Source of the DNA: Bacteroidota bacterium
Lineage (GTDB): Bacteria; Bacteroidota; Ignavibacteria; Palsa-1295
NCBI GenBank assembly: GCA_021324735.1
Contig: JAJPIO010000009.1
Span: 595,341-659,340 of the forward strand
DNA length: 64,000 nucleotides
Direction of reading: 5' to 3'
Shown here: positions 8,489 through 17,795 of the stretch, piece after piece
How the letters are laid out: every line of letters begins with the position of its first letter
How positions within the stretch are numbered: the stretch's first letter is position 1
Notes under the pieces: model-generated
What the model was told of the DNA's origin: nothing
Database searches by the model: none
Seen by the model: the letters and a program-made list of their open reading frames with translations, nothing else
Program-made: the position numbers and the translations under genes

Positions 8489-9001
8489 TTATCGCACGAT
8501 CGTTACTCGGCTTTGTACCAATGCACCGGGTATCCGTGCGGCGAGAATATATGCGCCGCTTGCAATACCGGTGAGATCAAAGCTTACCGAATGAGAGCCA
8601 TCCGGCCACGGACCATTTAGTAGCGTTCGCACTTCTTTGCCGGTGAGGTCAAAGAGGCGAAGATCGATATTCGCCGCGGAGCCAAGCGTTAGGCTGACGT
8701 TCATCACGTCCGACGTTGGGTTCGGCCATGTCGAGACCGTTAGCCCTGAGGCTGACGTTGTGGACACGCTGTTAGAAGAAGCCGCTTGCTCTGAAGTCCA
8801 GAATCCAAGTTGAGCATTGATGGTCCCGTTTGAAGCGGTACCAGTAACAGCTTGTCCTGCCGTTAAGCCGGCGTTGATCGTCCCGTTTGAGGATTGGCTT
8901 CCACCTGAACTAACAACCGCCTTCTGCAGCATTACCTGTGCACTTCCAAGGCTTGGAAGTAGTAGCACAGCGACTGCGATCAAGAAAAATCGTTTTATCA
9001 T
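8489..9001 (-). CDS. Small T9SS-secreted protein
   Basis: A 170-residue exported protein with signal peptide MIKRFFLIAVAVLLLPSLG. A middle section has two copies of a SNGTINAxLGFW/GL-type motif, recalling short repeats seen before sorting domains in this group. The last 80 residues are a type A T9SS sorting domain: STWPNPTSDVMNVSL, LRLFDLTGKEVRTLL and SGAYILAARI. It lies just downstream of the long repetitive surface protein on the same strand with a gap of 12 bases, so the two are probably one operon. Confidence 0.8.
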   Translation of the reverse strand: MIKRFFLIAVAVLLLPSLGSAQVMLQKAVVSSGGSQSSNGTINAGLTAGQAVTGTASNGTINAQLGFWTSEQAASSNSVSTTSASGLTVSTWPNPTSDVMNVSLTLGSAANIDLRLFDLTGKEVRTLLNGPWPDGSHSVSFDLTGIASGAYILAARIPGALVQSRVTIVR

Positions 9002-9013
9002 ATCTTCTCCCGC

Positions 9014-10831
9014 TTATTGGTTGATGATAAGATAATTAAAATCCAAATTAGAAGAAAGCGGTACTGCTCCGATAAGACCCACAGTGAAGGTACCCGTGCC
9101 GGTGCTGGTAATGCGGATCGGAGTCAGACCGGAAAGAGCAGAATTCACTGTCAAAAAGATCATGGAATTTGCTTTCGCATACACGTTGGAGATCACTGCG
9201 GTCAGTGAGCCTGCGGAGATCGTACCACTCCCGACAGGACCAACGAGCGATAATCCACCGACTAATCGGGCAGCCGTTCCACCGGAAGCGGATGTCGAGT
9301 CATACAACGCAGTTTGAGCTGTAGAGCGAATCGTGGTTGCTCCATTTGCTGCGACAGTAAATACGCCCTTTCCTGTTGAATCCGATGCGGAAATAAGCGC
9401 AGATCCGGTAGCATTCGATGTGTTTTGAATCTGTAACACTGCTCCATTCGCCACGGAACCAGTCGCGTTAATGGCGGCCCCACCCGTTGAGCTGACGGTC
9501 AATCCGGCGCCGGAAGCGGATGACTGTACGGTCGCTGCACCGTTCGCACCGATGGTGAACAGCGTATTTCCTGTGCTATTTAATGCCGAGATCAACGTTG
9601 CGCCGGCACCGGTCGCAGTGTTCTGTAAACGGAGTATCGCGCCATTGGCGTTATTCGCCGTCGCGCTAATGGCGGTCGTTGCATTGCCGTTGATCGTCAG
9701 CGCGGTATTCGCGTTCGATGTCAGTGTTGCTGCACCGCTGCCAGTGAGTGTAAAGATATTCTGTCCTCCGGAATTTGCTGCCGTGATGAGATTACCGCTT
9801 GCCGAAGCCGACAGGTTTTGTAATTTGAGAAGCGAGCTCGAGCTATCCTGAGGCGCGGTGAGGGTAAGCCCCTGATCGGTAAGATCGAGCACTGTTCCTG
9901 AAGCGCTCATAGCCCGAATGATCTGTCCGGTCGCAACGCCGGAAGCATTCTTCACTTGCAATGCGGCGTTCGCGGAAGAATTCGTCGTTGCATTGATGGC
10001 GGAATTCAAAGTCGACAGTGCATTGATCGCGACTCCACCGCCCGTGTTGGAAATGTCCAACGCTGCAAGATTTCCAGATGTTGTGGCGGTAAGTGCCGAA
10101 CCGCCCGTAGCGTTCAGCTGCAATGCCGAACCCGTACCGGTGTTGGCCAACAGTTCGGCTGAACCCGTACCGGAGTTCGTTAAAGTTAAGAGTCCGCTAC
10201 CTGAATTTAATGTTTGCGAGAACGGAAGCGAAAGCCCACTGCCTGAACCCGTAAAGTTGAGTGAGATCGTGTCGCCGCTCGTTGTCACGCCAAGGTTTCC
10301 ACCTCCCATGATATTCACTGCGCCGCGCATACCGTTAATGCTGGTAACGATATTCTGTCCGACATTTTGCAAGAGCGATGAATCGAGGCGCGTGAGTATG
10401 TTCGCACCAACATTCAAAGCAACCCCTGCGGTATCTGCAACATGCGCTGTAGCTGCGGAAGGTACACTGCCGATCCGAAGGCGGGGTGTTAGCTCGGCGC
10501 CACCATCGACTGAAATTCCAAGCTCGTAGTTTGTCCCGGAATTAATAGTAAGGTGCTGATTCGCATTCGAGCCAAGCATTACCGTAAAGACGCCATCAGT
10601 GGTATTGACGTTATCGGTTTCTGTGTATACGGCATTGGAGCCGCCTACCGTGTAAACATTGATTGTGACCTGATGCGAACCGTTCGCGACCGCAGTGCCA
10701 TTCATGTCCGTTAAACGGCCCTGTACGGAAAAGCTGGTGTTCGCAGAGGTATTTGCATTCTGAGCATGAAGTGCTGGAGTAGAAAGAAGAAGCACGAGCA
10801 ATATGCTCGTAAAATTGAGGCAAAGTTTCAT
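9014..10831 (-). CDS. Repetitive Gly/Ser/Thr/Asn-rich surface or fibre-like protein
   Basis: A 605-residue exported protein with signal peptide (MKLCLNFTSILLVLLLSTP). Residues 25-130 look like a head domain (FSVQGRLTDMNGTAVANGSH, GIGSVPSAA-type AxxADxA link). Then about 400 residues of degenerate 25-35-residue units such as LQIQNTSNATGSALISASDS suggest a beta-solenoid or trimeric fibre shaft. The end (IFLTVNSALSGLTPIRITST to FNYLIINQ) resembles C-terminal caps on phage-tail-like and surface fibre proteins. No T9SS tail is seen. I used the ATG at 10831 as start because the signal peptide follows directly. Function unknown; adhesion is a guess. Confidence 0.65.
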   Translation of the reverse strand: MKLCLNFTSILLVLLLSTPALHAQNANTSANTSFSVQGRLTDMNGTAVANGSHQVTINVYTVGGSNAVYTETDNVNTTDGVFTVMLGSNANQHLTINSGTNYELGISVDGGAELTPRLRIGSVPSAATAHVADTAGVALNVGANILTRLDSSLLQNVGQNIVTSINGMRGAVNIMGGGNLGVTTSGDTISLNFTGSGSGLSLPFSQTLNSGSGLLTLTNSGTGSAELLANTGTGSALQLNATGGSALTATTSGNLAALDISNTGGGVAINALSTLNSAINATTNSSANAALQVKNASGVATGQIIRAMSASGTVLDLTDQGLTLTAPQDSSSSLLKLQNLSASASGNLITAANSGGQNIFTLTGSGAATLTSNANTALTINGNATTAISATANNANGAILRLQNTATGAGATLISALNSTGNTLFTIGANGAATVQSSASGAGLTVSSTGGAAINATGSVANGAVLQIQNTSNATGSALISASDSTGKGVFTVAANGATTIRSTAQTALYDSTSASGGTAARLVGGLSLVGPVGSGTISAGSLTAVISNVYAKANSMIFLTVNSALSGLTPIRITSTGTGTFTVGLIGAVPLSSNLDFNYLIINQ

Positions 10832-10973
10832 AGCGTTATGATTGATAAGGTAGCAATGGGTTAGCGACAACAACGGGCTGCCACCAACGTAGAAAAACGA
10901 CCCAGCCGTAACCCAGCAATTCGCGGGCCAAGGATTAAGCGGAGCTAATGGAGGAGTAATCGAAACCTATTGG

Positions 10974-12404
10974 CTATTCGCCAATGATCTTCGCTAGCTC
11001 TCGGTGAGAGATGGTAAGGGCGACGTCGTGATTAATGATACCCAATTCCAACAACCGATCGACTGCCACCTTCTTCGTTTTCTGCTCGATCTCTTGCACG
11101 GAGTCGGTACCGAAAACATGCTTGAGCCAATGGACACCCTTGGCTAAATGAGTCCTCTCATCGGCGTTTACATAGTCGAACATCCGGCCGGTAAGGTCAT
11201 CGCCTTTGTCGTACGCTTCTCGGGCATATCGTAAGCACTCCTGGACGATGTTCGCCTCACCGAATAAATTGATCTCGGCAAAGGAATATAATGCGGGCAT
11301 CTTCGTACGGACCTTTATACCGAGCAATCGATTGAGCAGATCGTAGGGATCATAACCGAGAGCTTCCATTGCCTTATGGCCAAGTTCAGTATGACGAGTC
11401 TCATCCCAAATGATTCGAGAGAGATCGTAATCAAATCCGAATGGTACATCGCGAATCTCGTAGAGAACATTGCCGAACGTTTCGATCGCATCCATCTCAT
11501 CTCGCTGAGTGCGAACGAGGTTAAGCCGTGTCTTGTCGAAGTCGCTTTCGTATACCTTTGCATGATGCGCCGCATCCTTACCACCGGTCGATGCAGCATC
11601 ATTATCCGCAACCTGATACTCATACGTATGCTCGAACGTACCAAAGCGCGGATCGCGCGTTGCAATAAACGAGCGTTCAAACGGTGGCTTACCTTCTGAA
11701 CGTAGCGATTGCGGTCGCGGGCCTTTAAGGAGTGTGCCGGTCACACTACCAAACGAGCGCAGTAATTTTTCGAGGTGGTACTGCCATTTGTGCAAGCCCG
11801 CTTCCTCATAACCACCTTGTATGTATGCTTCGATCGCTCCCTTGCCCCAGGCGATCATCTCGTCATAATCAGCGAGAATGTGCCGGATCATTCGCACCGT
11901 CGGTGCATCGGCCACTTGATCGGTATGCGCGGAATGTTCGGTATACGCTTGTTTTATTGCAGGCAACACAACTCCGTAAAGACCCGCAACGAAGTGAGCA
12001 GATGTTTCCGAATATATCAGCTCGTTAAAGAATTCGGTAATATCCGGCGAGTGAAATTTATCAGTTGCTTCTTCCGGCATTCGAAGCTCAGTGAGCCGTG
12101 TACGGATCTTCATACCGGCTTCGGCGTGCCAGTAAATGTGCCGTCCAAATTCTACTTTGACCTCGAACTCCGGTGTCCCCATGCTCCAGCCCGCTAAAGA
12201 GCGGAGCATATTACGCTCGAAAGAAAAGAATCGGAGAAGGCGTTTCTGATTTTCTTCGACTGTAAAATCTCCTCCGAGCCTGCGAAGATCTTTGGGAAAA
12301 TTATAGCGCTTAAGCGGGAGACCAACACCGCGCAGTTCGCGTGAGTCACTCCATGCTTTTTCCATTTCCTGATTTTTATCCTGAGGATGACCGTTCAGCT
12401 CCAT
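10974..12404 (-). CDS. Ferritin-like di-iron protein of unknown substrate
   Basis: A 476-residue soluble, mostly helical protein. The C-terminal half (residues 290-460) shows the di-iron order E...ExxH...E...ExxH: Glu in RDEMDAIETFG, DETRH in IIWDETRHTELGHKAME, Glu in FGEANIVQECLR, and DERTH in NADERTHLAKGVHWL. The N-terminal half is also helical with YSETSAHFVAGLYG and may be a second, decayed bundle. DUF455-like proteins carry a similar DExRH segment. A GGAG sequence lies 5 bases before the ATG. Product could be an oxygenase, oxidase or iron protein; I cannot tell which. Confidence 0.6.
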   Translation of the reverse strand: MELNGHPQDKNQEMEKAWSDSRELRGVGLPLKRYNFPKDLRRLGGDFTVEENQKRLLRFFSFERNMLRSLAGWSMGTPEFEVKVEFGRHIYWHAEAGMKIRTRLTELRMPEEATDKFHSPDITEFFNELIYSETSAHFVAGLYGVVLPAIKQAYTEHSAHTDQVADAPTVRMIRHILADYDEMIAWGKGAIEAYIQGGYEEAGLHKWQYHLEKLLRSFGSVTGTLLKGPRPQSLRSEGKPPFERSFIATRDPRFGTFEHTYEYQVADNDAASTGGKDAAHHAKVYESDFDKTRLNLVRTQRDEMDAIETFGNVLYEIRDVPFGFDYDLSRIIWDETRHTELGHKAMEALGYDPYDLLNRLLGIKVRTKMPALYSFAEINLFGEANIVQECLRYAREAYDKGDDLTGRMFDYVNADERTHLAKGVHWLKHVFGTDSVQEIEQKTKKVAVDRLLELGIINHDVALTISHRELAKIIGE

Positions 12405-12517
12405 ATCACTCCGAGACTTGTGGGATCAGAGCGAACAACTGGCCGGTCGAGTATAGAATTCCGATTTAAGCACATTCATGGTAGGGGTGCTTAAATCGCT
12501 GATTCTCAAGGGAATAT

Positions 12518-13066
12518 CTACTCCATTCCGTGTGTGTGAGGACTTAGCCGGTAATCCATATTCACTACGATAGCTCCGTTAGGAGTCTTTTCCATATTGT
12601 TCTTATAGATCGATCCTTTTGAATAATCCTCACCCAGCTGAGTGACGAGCATTTTCGATATTTCTTCGATCTGCTCCGAGGTTAGGTCTTCCACGGCTTG
12701 TGTGATCTCTTTCGACGCCAGAGCGCGAGTGGAAGACCCGATACCTTGATAGGCCGGGATAAGATCGGCGCGAACAGTAAGAATGCCCCCAATTGGTTGT
12801 GGCTCGTACTTCACAAACACATGGATCGCATGTTCTTCGAGAATGTGCTGTGCCAGACCGGTGAGAGTACTCGCGTTGCAATGTTTATCATGCTCTTCGA
12901 TGATCTGTTGTGCGCAATGGCGTATCTTGGGCAGGATCGTATCGAAGGCCGGTCTAAATGCCGAACCGGCGTTCTGGGAAGAAGAGCCATCGGGGTGCTG
13001 GGCAATTGCTGACGTGGAGCAGAAAAAAGATGCGGCGACGAAAACAAGCGACAAGACTAATTTCAT
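12518..13066 (-). CDS. Exported protein of unknown function
   Basis: A 182-residue protein with signal peptide (cleavage near SAIAQ, residue 22). The mature part is mixed alpha/beta, with a His/Cys-containing helix (IRHCAQQIIEEHDKHCNA) and an ALASKEITQAVEDLTSEQ helix. The tail ends NMDYRLSPHTHGME. The His/Cys pattern could bind metal, but I recognise no family. It is divergent from the symporter gene downstream (80-base gap). Confidence 0.5.
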   Translation of the reverse strand: MKLVLSLVFVAASFFCSTSAIAQHPDGSSSQNAGSAFRPAFDTILPKIRHCAQQIIEEHDKHCNASTLTGLAQHILEEHAIHVFVKYEPQPIGGILTVRADLIPAYQGIGSSTRALASKEITQAVEDLTSEQIEEISKMLVTQLGEDYSKGSIYKNNMEKTPNGAIVVNMDYRLSPHTHGME

Positions 13067-13145
13067 AATGATATTGTGCGTTAATGCCAGTAGAAACTTA
13101 CGGACATTACAATATACATTTGATCTTTATTCGTAGATTTGAAGA

Positions 13146-15239
13146 TTGCGTTTTCTCGGCCTACATATTATTGATTGGGCGATCATTGGGCTCTACCTTG
13201 TGGTCCTAATTGTGATCGGTCGTCGCATGCAGCGGCGCATTCGGTCGACCCGCGATTTCTTCCAAGGCAATCGTAGCTTCGGCCGGGTCCTGATGGGGTT
13301 TCTCAATTTTGGCAATATGGTCTCGGCCGATCAGGCCGCGGGTGTGACGCGCGAGATCTATCGACAGGGATTGCAGGGCGTCTGGTTTCAGAATCTCGTT
13401 CTCTTTATCACCCCTTTCTATTGGTTTACCTCGGTCCTTCAGCGCCGAGCTCGATATTTGGCGCCCGGTGATATTTATGAGCACCGGTTCGAGTCGAAGT
13501 TCTTAAGTGGTCTTTTTGCCGTCTATTTGCTGCTCGCAGCGATCTACGGTTCATCGATCGGATATCTCATTACTGGAAAGACCATGCAGGCGGTGATGGT
13601 AAAGCCATCATACGAGTATAGTGCAAAGGAAGCTGCGAGCATCGCGGGATTTCAGGAAATGCGCCAGCTCGAAGTAAAAGAGCAAAGTGGAATTTTACCG
13701 GACAGCCTAAAACAACGCCTTACACAACTCCACGAACAAGAACGACAAGGTAAGATCAGTGGTACCATATCGTACCTCGATATTACAACGTTCTATCTTA
13801 TCTATGGTGGAGTTACTGCGGCGTATGTAATAATGGGAGGACTTTTTGCGGCTGCTTTTACCGATGTCCTACAAGGTATTATGATACTCTTGCTCTCGAC
13901 CATCCTTATTCCGGTTGGCCTGATGAAGCTTGGCGGATTTAGTGGTCTTCATGCACGAGTATCGGATGACATGTTCCGGCTCTTTGGCAGTGGTGCGGGC
14001 AGTGAGTATACGTGGTGGTTCGTCGCAACGATGGTGTTAGTGAATCTTATTGGTCTCGCACCTCGAAGTTTTACGATAGGAGGTGCCGCGAAAGATGATA
14101 ATGCTGCACGGACTGGTATGGTTAGCGGTGCTTTCGTAAAGCGCTTTATTATGATAGGCTGGGCGCTAACCGGCCTTATCGCGGTTGCACTATACTCCGG
14201 TCAATTATCAGACGCGAGCTACATTTGGGGTACGATGACGAACGACCTTCTCGGTGCAGGATTTGTCGGTCTTATGATCGCAAGTGTACTTGCTGCGAAT
14301 ATGGCGTCGAAAGCATCTTCCAGTTTGGAGTGGTCTGCCGCATTTACAAAGAATATTCTCTTGCCGTTGCGTCCACAAACATCGGAGATAACGCAGGTCC
14401 TTGCCGGACGCATCGTTATCTTCCTTGTTCTTATCGGAGGAATTGGCTTTGCCTATATGGTGGACGACATTTTTATTGTCTTCAAGTATGTGCTCTCAAT
14501 TGGTACTATAATCGGTCCATCACTGTGGCTTGTTTATTTTTGGCGCAGGCTAACGACCAAAGCGGTGATCATGCAAATGCTGCTGTCGATATTCGTTACA
14601 GTCGTCGTTCCGAACGTTGTGCCAGCGATACAATCGCTTCGTGAAAGCCCTGCATTAACCGTAGTAACACACGGTCGAGAGGAACATGAAGTGGTTCGCG
14701 CGAAACAAGAAGACGTAAAAGAAGGACGAGCGAAAACAATAGGCCAGGAGATCATTAAGGTAAAGCGCGAAGAACCAGCCGGTATCTATTTCGAGAATAT
14801 CGAGGCGAAGGCAGATGGCCACAGGATCGGCAGCGGTCTTTTCCGCTTCCAATTATGGGTCGTAGGTCTTTTCGGAATCAATCTTACCTCCTTTAGTAAA
14901 GCCGGGCTTTCGGCCACTTCATTTCTTTTCGATATTGTTTTTCCGTTCGTAATTCTGTTTATCGTGAGCGTCATTACTCGACCGAACAGCGAGCGGGTCC
15001 TTCGCGAATTTTATGCGCGGGTACATACGCCGGCTATCGCAAATACCGAGCAGGATGCTATTGAAGTATTGAAGCGGATCGATGATCCTTCTCTTGTTGA
15101 ACGCGACAAGATATTCCCTCACACCAATTGGGAATTTTGGAAGCTTACGAAACAAGATTATATTGGCTTCGGACTTTGTTGGTTGGGAGTGGTAGCTATT
15201 GTTGGATTATATTTGCTGCTCACTCATATCGGTTCGTAA
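13146..15239 (+). CDS. Sodium:solute symporter (SSS family)
   Basis: A 697-residue protein with 13-15 membrane helices and the LeuT-fold SSS pattern (DWAIIGLYLVVLIVIGRR, RSTRDFFQGNRSFG, AADQAAG-like region, SKASSSLEWSAAFTKNI). It carries two polar inserts (about residues 155-205 and 500-560) seen in long symporters of this group. Substrate is unknown; the glycosidase starting 33 bases downstream suggests a sugar. The start is TTG at 13146. TACATTTG at 13115-13122 fits a Bacteroidota -7 box 24 bases upstream. Confidence 0.85.
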   Translation: MRFLGLHIIDWAIIGLYLVVLIVIGRRMQRRIRSTRDFFQGNRSFGRVLMGFLNFGNMVSADQAAGVTREIYRQGLQGVWFQNLVLFITPFYWFTSVLQRRARYLAPGDIYEHRFESKFLSGLFAVYLLLAAIYGSSIGYLITGKTMQAVMVKPSYEYSAKEAASIAGFQEMRQLEVKEQSGILPDSLKQRLTQLHEQERQGKISGTISYLDITTFYLIYGGVTAAYVIMGGLFAAAFTDVLQGIMILLLSTILIPVGLMKLGGFSGLHARVSDDMFRLFGSGAGSEYTWWFVATMVLVNLIGLAPRSFTIGGAAKDDNAARTGMVSGAFVKRFIMIGWALTGLIAVALYSGQLSDASYIWGTMTNDLLGAGFVGLMIASVLAANMASKASSSLEWSAAFTKNILLPLRPQTSEITQVLAGRIVIFLVLIGGIGFAYMVDDIFIVFKYVLSIGTIIGPSLWLVYFWRRLTTKAVIMQMLLSIFVTVVVPNVVPAIQSLRESPALTVVTHGREEHEVVRAKQEDVKEGRAKTIGQEIIKVKREEPAGIYFENIEAKADGHRIGSGLFRFQLWVVGLFGINLTSFSKAGLSATSFLFDIVFPFVILFIVSVITRPNSERVLREFYARVHTPAIANTEQDAIEVLKRIDDPSLVERDKIFPHTNWEFWKLTKQDYIGFGLCWLGVVAIVGLYLLLTHIGS

Positions 15240-15271
15240 TATCCTTCTTCATTCTCCGTCCTCATAATATT

Positions 15272-17233
15272 ATGCCTCAGGCACTTCACCCTGATTTCGA
15301 GACGACTCTTCCGGATACCGATTACTTCTTCTTCGGCTCCGGACGTATTCAAGCGGCAGTCCAATGGTGTAGGGGAGAGAAAGGTACTGCTTTAGGGCTA
15401 CTTATTTCTGATCCGGTACACTTTGCGCGTAAATGGTCGACGCATCTATTTCACCCGGAGTATGGACTTGAACGAACCATGCTGACTGTGATCTTGGACG
15501 GTGAACGCTACCAACCAGATGAGTTGACGCGCGTCGTGTGGTATCCGGATGAGATGCCAGGCGTAACCGCTATGTGGCAAGCTGGCGATGCTTATGTCAT
15601 CGAACGGTTTGTTACTGCTTATGATGAGCCGATCGTTATGAGAGAGATCACGTTAAGCGGACGCTCGTTCGAGAGTGCTGAATTGGAAGTTGCACTCTAC
15701 GCTAATCCGGCTCTGTTCAATGAATTTCTTGGTAATGCTTATGCCCTGATGGCGCGTGGATATGACTCTATCCTTGTAAGCTCACACGCATCTGGTCATT
15801 TTCACGAGCGGACATTGCGTGTGCCATTTTACAACAACGATGGCATGTATCAGGCAACCTTATATTATTCGCTTGGCCCGGACATGCCGAGCATCGGTGT
15901 CCATGATCTGATCGAAAAAGAAAAAAAATACTGGACCGAGACCTGTGCCCGATGGACGTCGCCAAATCCATCGCCGCTTATTCAGGAAATTGAACGCATA
16001 TTCACTGCCTCGGCAAATGGGTTGCGAGCAGCCGTAGCGGATACTGGAAGGTTCGATGCGAGTATTTGGCAATATGGTTACGAATGGTCCGGTGATGCCT
16101 CGATGGTTGCGGAGGCGCTGGTCTATTCTGGACAATTCGAAGTTGCACGTAATGTACTTGAAAATATTCTCACTCGCCTTACCATCGACGAAGGAATGGC
16201 GATGGAGTCAAGCCGATTTCGTGGTGGTCCGGATGCCGAGCTAAACAATAATGGTGAGATATTGAAAGCGTGTCGCACCTATCAGCAATGGAGTGGCGAC
16301 CCGTTCTTTATTCAGGATTTTTATCCGCGTATTTCCGCGATAGCCAATTATTTGCTTCGTCCGGAGTATCTGGATGGCGAGACGGGTATGCTCAAAGCAT
16401 GTCGCGATATTTGGGAGCGGAACGAGGCAACGGGCATTTTGCCGGGCTATGATGTTTCGCATCAAACGTTCGGCATACTTGGCTTACGCGCTGCAAGCAA
16501 AATTGCCAATGATATCGGTGCTGCGGAAGATGCGCGCCGCTGGGGTATAGCTTCGGAGCGCATGCGCGAAAGCTTTCTCGCTCATCCAACGCACTCCATG
16601 ATCGCGAATGGCCGCATCATTAAGCGCCGGTTGCTGGATGGTTCAATTCAAACATCGCTTCAGAAAAAGGAATCGGAAATTGATTTCCTTCGAGCGTTCG
16701 TGCCACAGGGAATGCCGCTGGCCAAAGAAGGAGCGCATGCCTGGGAGCCGGATATCTCCGAGGTGTTTCCAATCTGTTATGGCATTATCGATCCGAGGTC
16801 AGAGACGGCGCTTCACACGATCGAAGCGATGGATGAATTATGGTCGCAAGCATGGGATGGCGGCGGCTATGGACGTTACAATGTGCTTTCAGAGCCGGAT
16901 TCACCCGGTCCGTGGCCGTTTGCGACAGCCTATGTTGCGGCTGCTTGTATGGAAACTGGTGATGTTAAGCGCGCGCAACGAGCGGTCGAGTGGCTTATTG
17001 AGAAGGCGGGAGCAGGCGGAAGTTGGTTCGAATTTTATGGCGATCGTCCCACCCCGCCATTACCTCCGACCGGCATTATTGTTTGGGGATGGGCGCAATG
17101 GATAACGCTCGTAGTAAAGCACATGCTTGGTGCGCATGTGAAAGATAACGAGCTTATTATTCGTCCGAGGCTCGGCGGCTTTTCTGGTGAGCTTCGATTT
17201 AGAGAGTCGAGTGTTAGGATACCAGTGCCGTAG
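15272..17233 (+). CDS. Six-hairpin glycosidase-like protein
   Basis: A 653-residue cytoplasmic protein (no signal peptide). The N-terminal 230 residues are a beta-sandwich; residues 240-620 are an (alpha/alpha)6 toroid with repeats such as SIWQYGYEWSGDASMVAEAL, NNGEILKACRTYQQWSGDP and WDGGGYGRYNVLSEPDSPG, as in glucoamylase- or debranching-type hydrolases. Acidic residues in EWSGD and ELNNNGE may be catalytic. With the upstream symporter it suggests uptake and cleavage of an oligosaccharide. The TAG stop lies inside the first REP hairpin (17225-17237), so the natural C-terminus may have been changed by that insertion. Confidence 0.7.
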   Translation: MPQALHPDFETTLPDTDYFFFGSGRIQAAVQWCRGEKGTALGLLISDPVHFARKWSTHLFHPEYGLERTMLTVILDGERYQPDELTRVVWYPDEMPGVTAMWQAGDAYVIERFVTAYDEPIVMREITLSGRSFESAELEVALYANPALFNEFLGNAYALMARGYDSILVSSHASGHFHERTLRVPFYNNDGMYQATLYYSLGPDMPSIGVHDLIEKEKKYWTETCARWTSPNPSPLIQEIERIFTASANGLRAAVADTGRFDASIWQYGYEWSGDASMVAEALVYSGQFEVARNVLENILTRLTIDEGMAMESSRFRGGPDAELNNNGEILKACRTYQQWSGDPFFIQDFYPRISAIANYLLRPEYLDGETGMLKACRDIWERNEATGILPGYDVSHQTFGILGLRAASKIANDIGAAEDARRWGIASERMRESFLAHPTHSMIANGRIIKRRLLDGSIQTSLQKKESEIDFLRAFVPQGMPLAKEGAHAWEPDISEVFPICYGIIDPRSETALHTIEAMDELWSQAWDGGGYGRYNVLSEPDSPGPWPFATAYVAAACMETGDVKRAQRAVEWLIEKAGAGGSWFEFYGDRPTPPLPPTGIIVWGWAQWITLVVKHMLGAHVKDNELIIRPRLGGFSGELRFRESSVRIPVP

Positions 17234-17308
17234 GCACGCAATGTTAGTAGCCGGTGACGCAAGTCACCGGAAAAGGATTATAGAAAACGAGTTAAGTGCC
17301 GAAGGCAC
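17225..17308 (-). repeat. Left REP-like repeats (units A, B, C)
   Basis: Read on the minus strand, 17270-17225 is a 46-bp unit: a 20-bp hairpin with 8-bp arms (CCGGTGAC), a 13-bp linker beginning CTACTAACAT, and a 13-bp hairpin GTGCC-TAC-GGCAC. A second copy of the short hairpin stands alone at 17296-17308, 19 bases before the transposase ATG. Confidence 0.92.
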
Positions 17309-17327
17309 GAAATGTAAGGAGGTAATA

Positions 17328-17795
17328 ATGGGATCGACCTTCTCGTCTATTTTGCTACATTATGTCTTCGCTCCTAAAGGTCGCGAGAACAAATTGCAGG
17401 AGTCGTTTCGAGAAGAGCTTCATAAGTACATTACCGGCATAGCTCAAGCCGGAGCATATCCCTGCCGCATGCTCGCAACTGGCAGCGCCACAGATCATAT
17501 GCATTTGCTAGTAAGCACGCACCCAATGGTTGCTCCTGCCAAATTGATCCAACTTATCAAGACCAATAGCTCTCGCTGGATAAATGAGCGAGGCTTTCTA
17601 CGCAATCGCTTTGAATGGCAAGAAGGGTATGGAGTGTTTTCTCATTCGATTTCACAGAAGTCGGTGGCTGCTCGATACGTATTAACTCAACGTGAGCATC
17701 ATCGTAAGAAGACATTCAAGGAAGAATACTTTGAACTCCTCCGAAAACATGGTATAGAGTTCAAAGAAGAATATGTACTCGACTTTTACGATTGA
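17328..17795 (+). CDS. REP-associated tyrosine transposase (IS200/TnpA_REP family)
   Basis: A 155-residue Y1-HUH nuclease. The HUH motif is TDHMHLLVS (His57, His59) and the catalytic Tyr is Tyr117 in ARYVLTQREHHRKKTF, with the Gln121/His124/His125 set typical of IS200-like TnpA. The size is right for the family and the gene is intact. A strong Shine-Dalgarno (AAGGAGG) lies 6 bases before the ATG at 17328. Such proteins cut single-stranded REP hairpins; the repeats on both sides are the probable substrates. Confidence 0.92.
   Translation: MGSTFSSILLHYVFAPKGRENKLQESFREELHKYITGIAQAGAYPCRMLATGSATDHMHLLVSTHPMVAPAKLIQLIKTNSSRWINERGFLRNRFEWQEGYGVFSHSISQKSVAARYVLTQREHHRKKTFKEEYFELLRKHGIEFKEEYVLDFYD

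Noticed and set aside
9918..10529. 203-codon plus-strand frame opposite the fibre-like gene
   Set aside because: It is antisense to a repetitive gene of biased composition; no start signal or domain.
9014..10831. Regular repeats that might suggest a CRISPR array
   Set aside because: The repeats are degenerate at DNA level, in frame and coding; there are no cas genes.
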